DNA of 6,915 nucleotides from Roseiarcus sp049509635 (lineage in GTDB: Bacteria > Pseudomonadota > Alphaproteobacteria > Rhizobiales > Beijerinckiaceae). A program made the position numbers and the translations under genes. The stretch spans positions 1 through 6,915 of the forward strand of contig JBEKZS010000190.1 in the NCBI GenBank assembly GCA_049509635.1. The letters are read 5' to 3'. The notes beneath the pieces are model-generated. The model was not told the DNA's origin, made no database searches, and saw nothing but the letters and a program-made list of their open reading frames with translations. Shown here in pieces: positions 6,099-6,915 of the stretch (the stretch's first letter is position 1; each line of letters begins with the position of its first letter).

Positions 6099-6915
6099 TT
6101 GAAGGCGCCTCGGACATCGGCGCCGAGCGGAACACGCGGCGCGAACCCCGCCGCGACAGTCGAAGCGGACGCGCCGCGCCTGCGCGGCGCTCCGGCGCGC
6201 TCGATCGAAGACGACGCCGCGACGCCCGCCCGCGTGATCGAATCCGCGACGCGGCGCCCCGAAGCAGCGCGGCTGCGCCGACTCGGAGCCGACCCTTTGG
6301 CGCCGCTGCTGACCCTCGTCGACTTTGTCGCGGCCGCGCTGCTCGCGGCGGATCTGTTCGTCGTGCTGCTGTCGGTGTTCTACCGCTATGGGCTCGCGGC
6401 GCCGCTCGAGTGGTCCGACGACGTCGCGCGCGGTCTCATGGTCGCGCTGAGCTTCTTTGGCGCCGCGGGCGCCCTCGCGCGCAACGACAACATCGGCGTC
6501 GCCTTCTTCGTGGAGCGGCTCGGCCCGCCGATGCGCCGGCGCGTCGATGCGCTCGCGGCGCTGATCGTGTTCGCCGCCGCCGTCTCGACGGCGTGGTACG
6601 CGATCGCGCTCGGGCGCTTCACGACCGGGCAGACGACGGGCTCGGGCCTGCCGCTCGAGCTGAGCTTCTATCCGATGGGCGCCGGCGCAATCTGCATGGC
6701 GGCGTTCGCCTTCGCGCGATTCATGCGCCGGCCCGCGCGCGAGGTCGCGGCGGCCGGGGGAATCGCGCTGGCGTCGGTCGGCGCGGCCTGCGCCTGGAGC
6801 GCGCTGGCCCCCTCGGGAGCCTCGCGCGCCGAAGTCCCGATGGCGGCCGCTTTCGTCGTCTGCATCGTCGGCGGCGTCCCGATCGGCTTCGCGCTGGCGT
6901 TCTCCTCGCTGGTGT
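6099..6915 (+). CDS. dctQM: Fused TRAP transporter membrane protein, DctQ-DctM, N-terminal part
   Basis: Membrane partner of the DctP protein, cut off by the right edge; 272 codons are visible with no stop. The frame opens directly after the DctP stop (6093-6095). The first possible start is TTG at 6099, with AAGG (6087-6090) 8 bases upstream. The only other non-internal candidate is GTG at 6234, which lacks a ribosome-binding site. From TTG there is a charged Ala/Arg/Pro-rich extension (residues 1-64). The DctQ domain follows at about 66-210: a helix ending VFYRYG, the hallmark PLEWSDDVAR (102-111), RNDNIGV (128-134) and helices near 150-172 and 186-208. A hydrophobic linker helix (about 217-236) comes next. 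Then VPMAAAFVVCIVGGVPIGFA (246-265) matches the first helix of DctM. The frame stays open through both, so the small and large subunits are fused, as in the sialic-acid SiaQM proteins. Confidence 0.85.
   Translation, partial: MKAPRTSAPSGTRGANPAATVEADAPRLRGAPARSIEDDAATPARVIESATRRPEAARLRRLGADPLAPLLTLVDFVAAALLAADLFVVLLSVFYRYGLAAPLEWSDDVARGLMVALSFFGAAGALARNDNIGVAFFVERLGPPMRRRVDALAALIVFAAAVSTAWYAIALGRFTTGQTTGSGLPLELSFYPMGAGAICMAAFAFARFMRRPAREVAAAGGIALASVGAACAWSALAPSGASRAEVPMAAAFVVCIVGGVPIGFALAFSSLV

Noticed and set aside
6386..6865. Two short minus-strand open frames of 78 and 65 codons
   Set aside because: They lie antisense within the DctQM coding sequence and are Ala/Ser/Arg-rich without features.
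1..6915. CRISPR arrays, tRNA or rRNA genes, insertion sequences, toxin-antitoxin or phage genes
   Set aside because: Looked for on both strands; no regularly spaced direct repeats, no cloverleaf-like sequence, and no transposase or integrase motifs were seen.

Overview
The window is about 67% GC by eye, with a strong G/C bias at third codon positions. Both substrate-binding proteins carry twin-arginine signal peptides, and an FCD-type GntR regulator sits next to ABC and TRAP transporter genes. This points to an alphaproteobacterium, most likely of the Hyphomicrobiales (Rhizobiales). That placement is inference; no rRNA or tRNA gene or marker protein is present to confirm it.

Layout. The left half (1-3352) is a minus-strand operon, read right to left: a Tat-exported family-1 substrate-binding protein (3352-2039), a MalF/UgpA-type permease (1975-1025), a MalG/UgpE-type permease (1020-148), and the first 35 or so codons of an unidentified exported protein (from 107, running off the left edge). 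No ATPase gene is visible where one would commonly follow the permeases. A 768-base non-coding stretch (3353-4120) separates this operon from a divergent plus-strand block. It holds several palindromes and possible operators or intergenic repeats but no convincing gene. The plus-strand block begins with a GTG-started GntR/FadR-type (FCD) regulator (4121-4918). After 166 bases with a plausible promoter come a Tat-exported DctP-type TRAP binding protein (5085-6095) and, 3 bases later, a TTG-started fused DctQ-DctM membrane protein (6099 to the right edge).

How the parts fit. Two mechanistically different uptake systems flank one regulator: an ATP-driven ABC importer of the sugar/polyol type and an ion-gradient-driven TRAP importer of the organic-acid type. 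FCD regulators usually sense sugar acids or other small carboxylates. A working model is a locus for uptake of related sugar-derived compounds, controlled by the regulator through sites in the two intergenic regions. Only the gene families and their arrangement are visible; the substrates are not. The window is a conventional transporter locus, and I see no clear evidence of an undescribed system. The most interesting parts are the structured 768-base intergenic region, the exported gene in the position expected for the ATPase, and the fused TRAP membrane subunit with its unusual start and long N-terminal extension.
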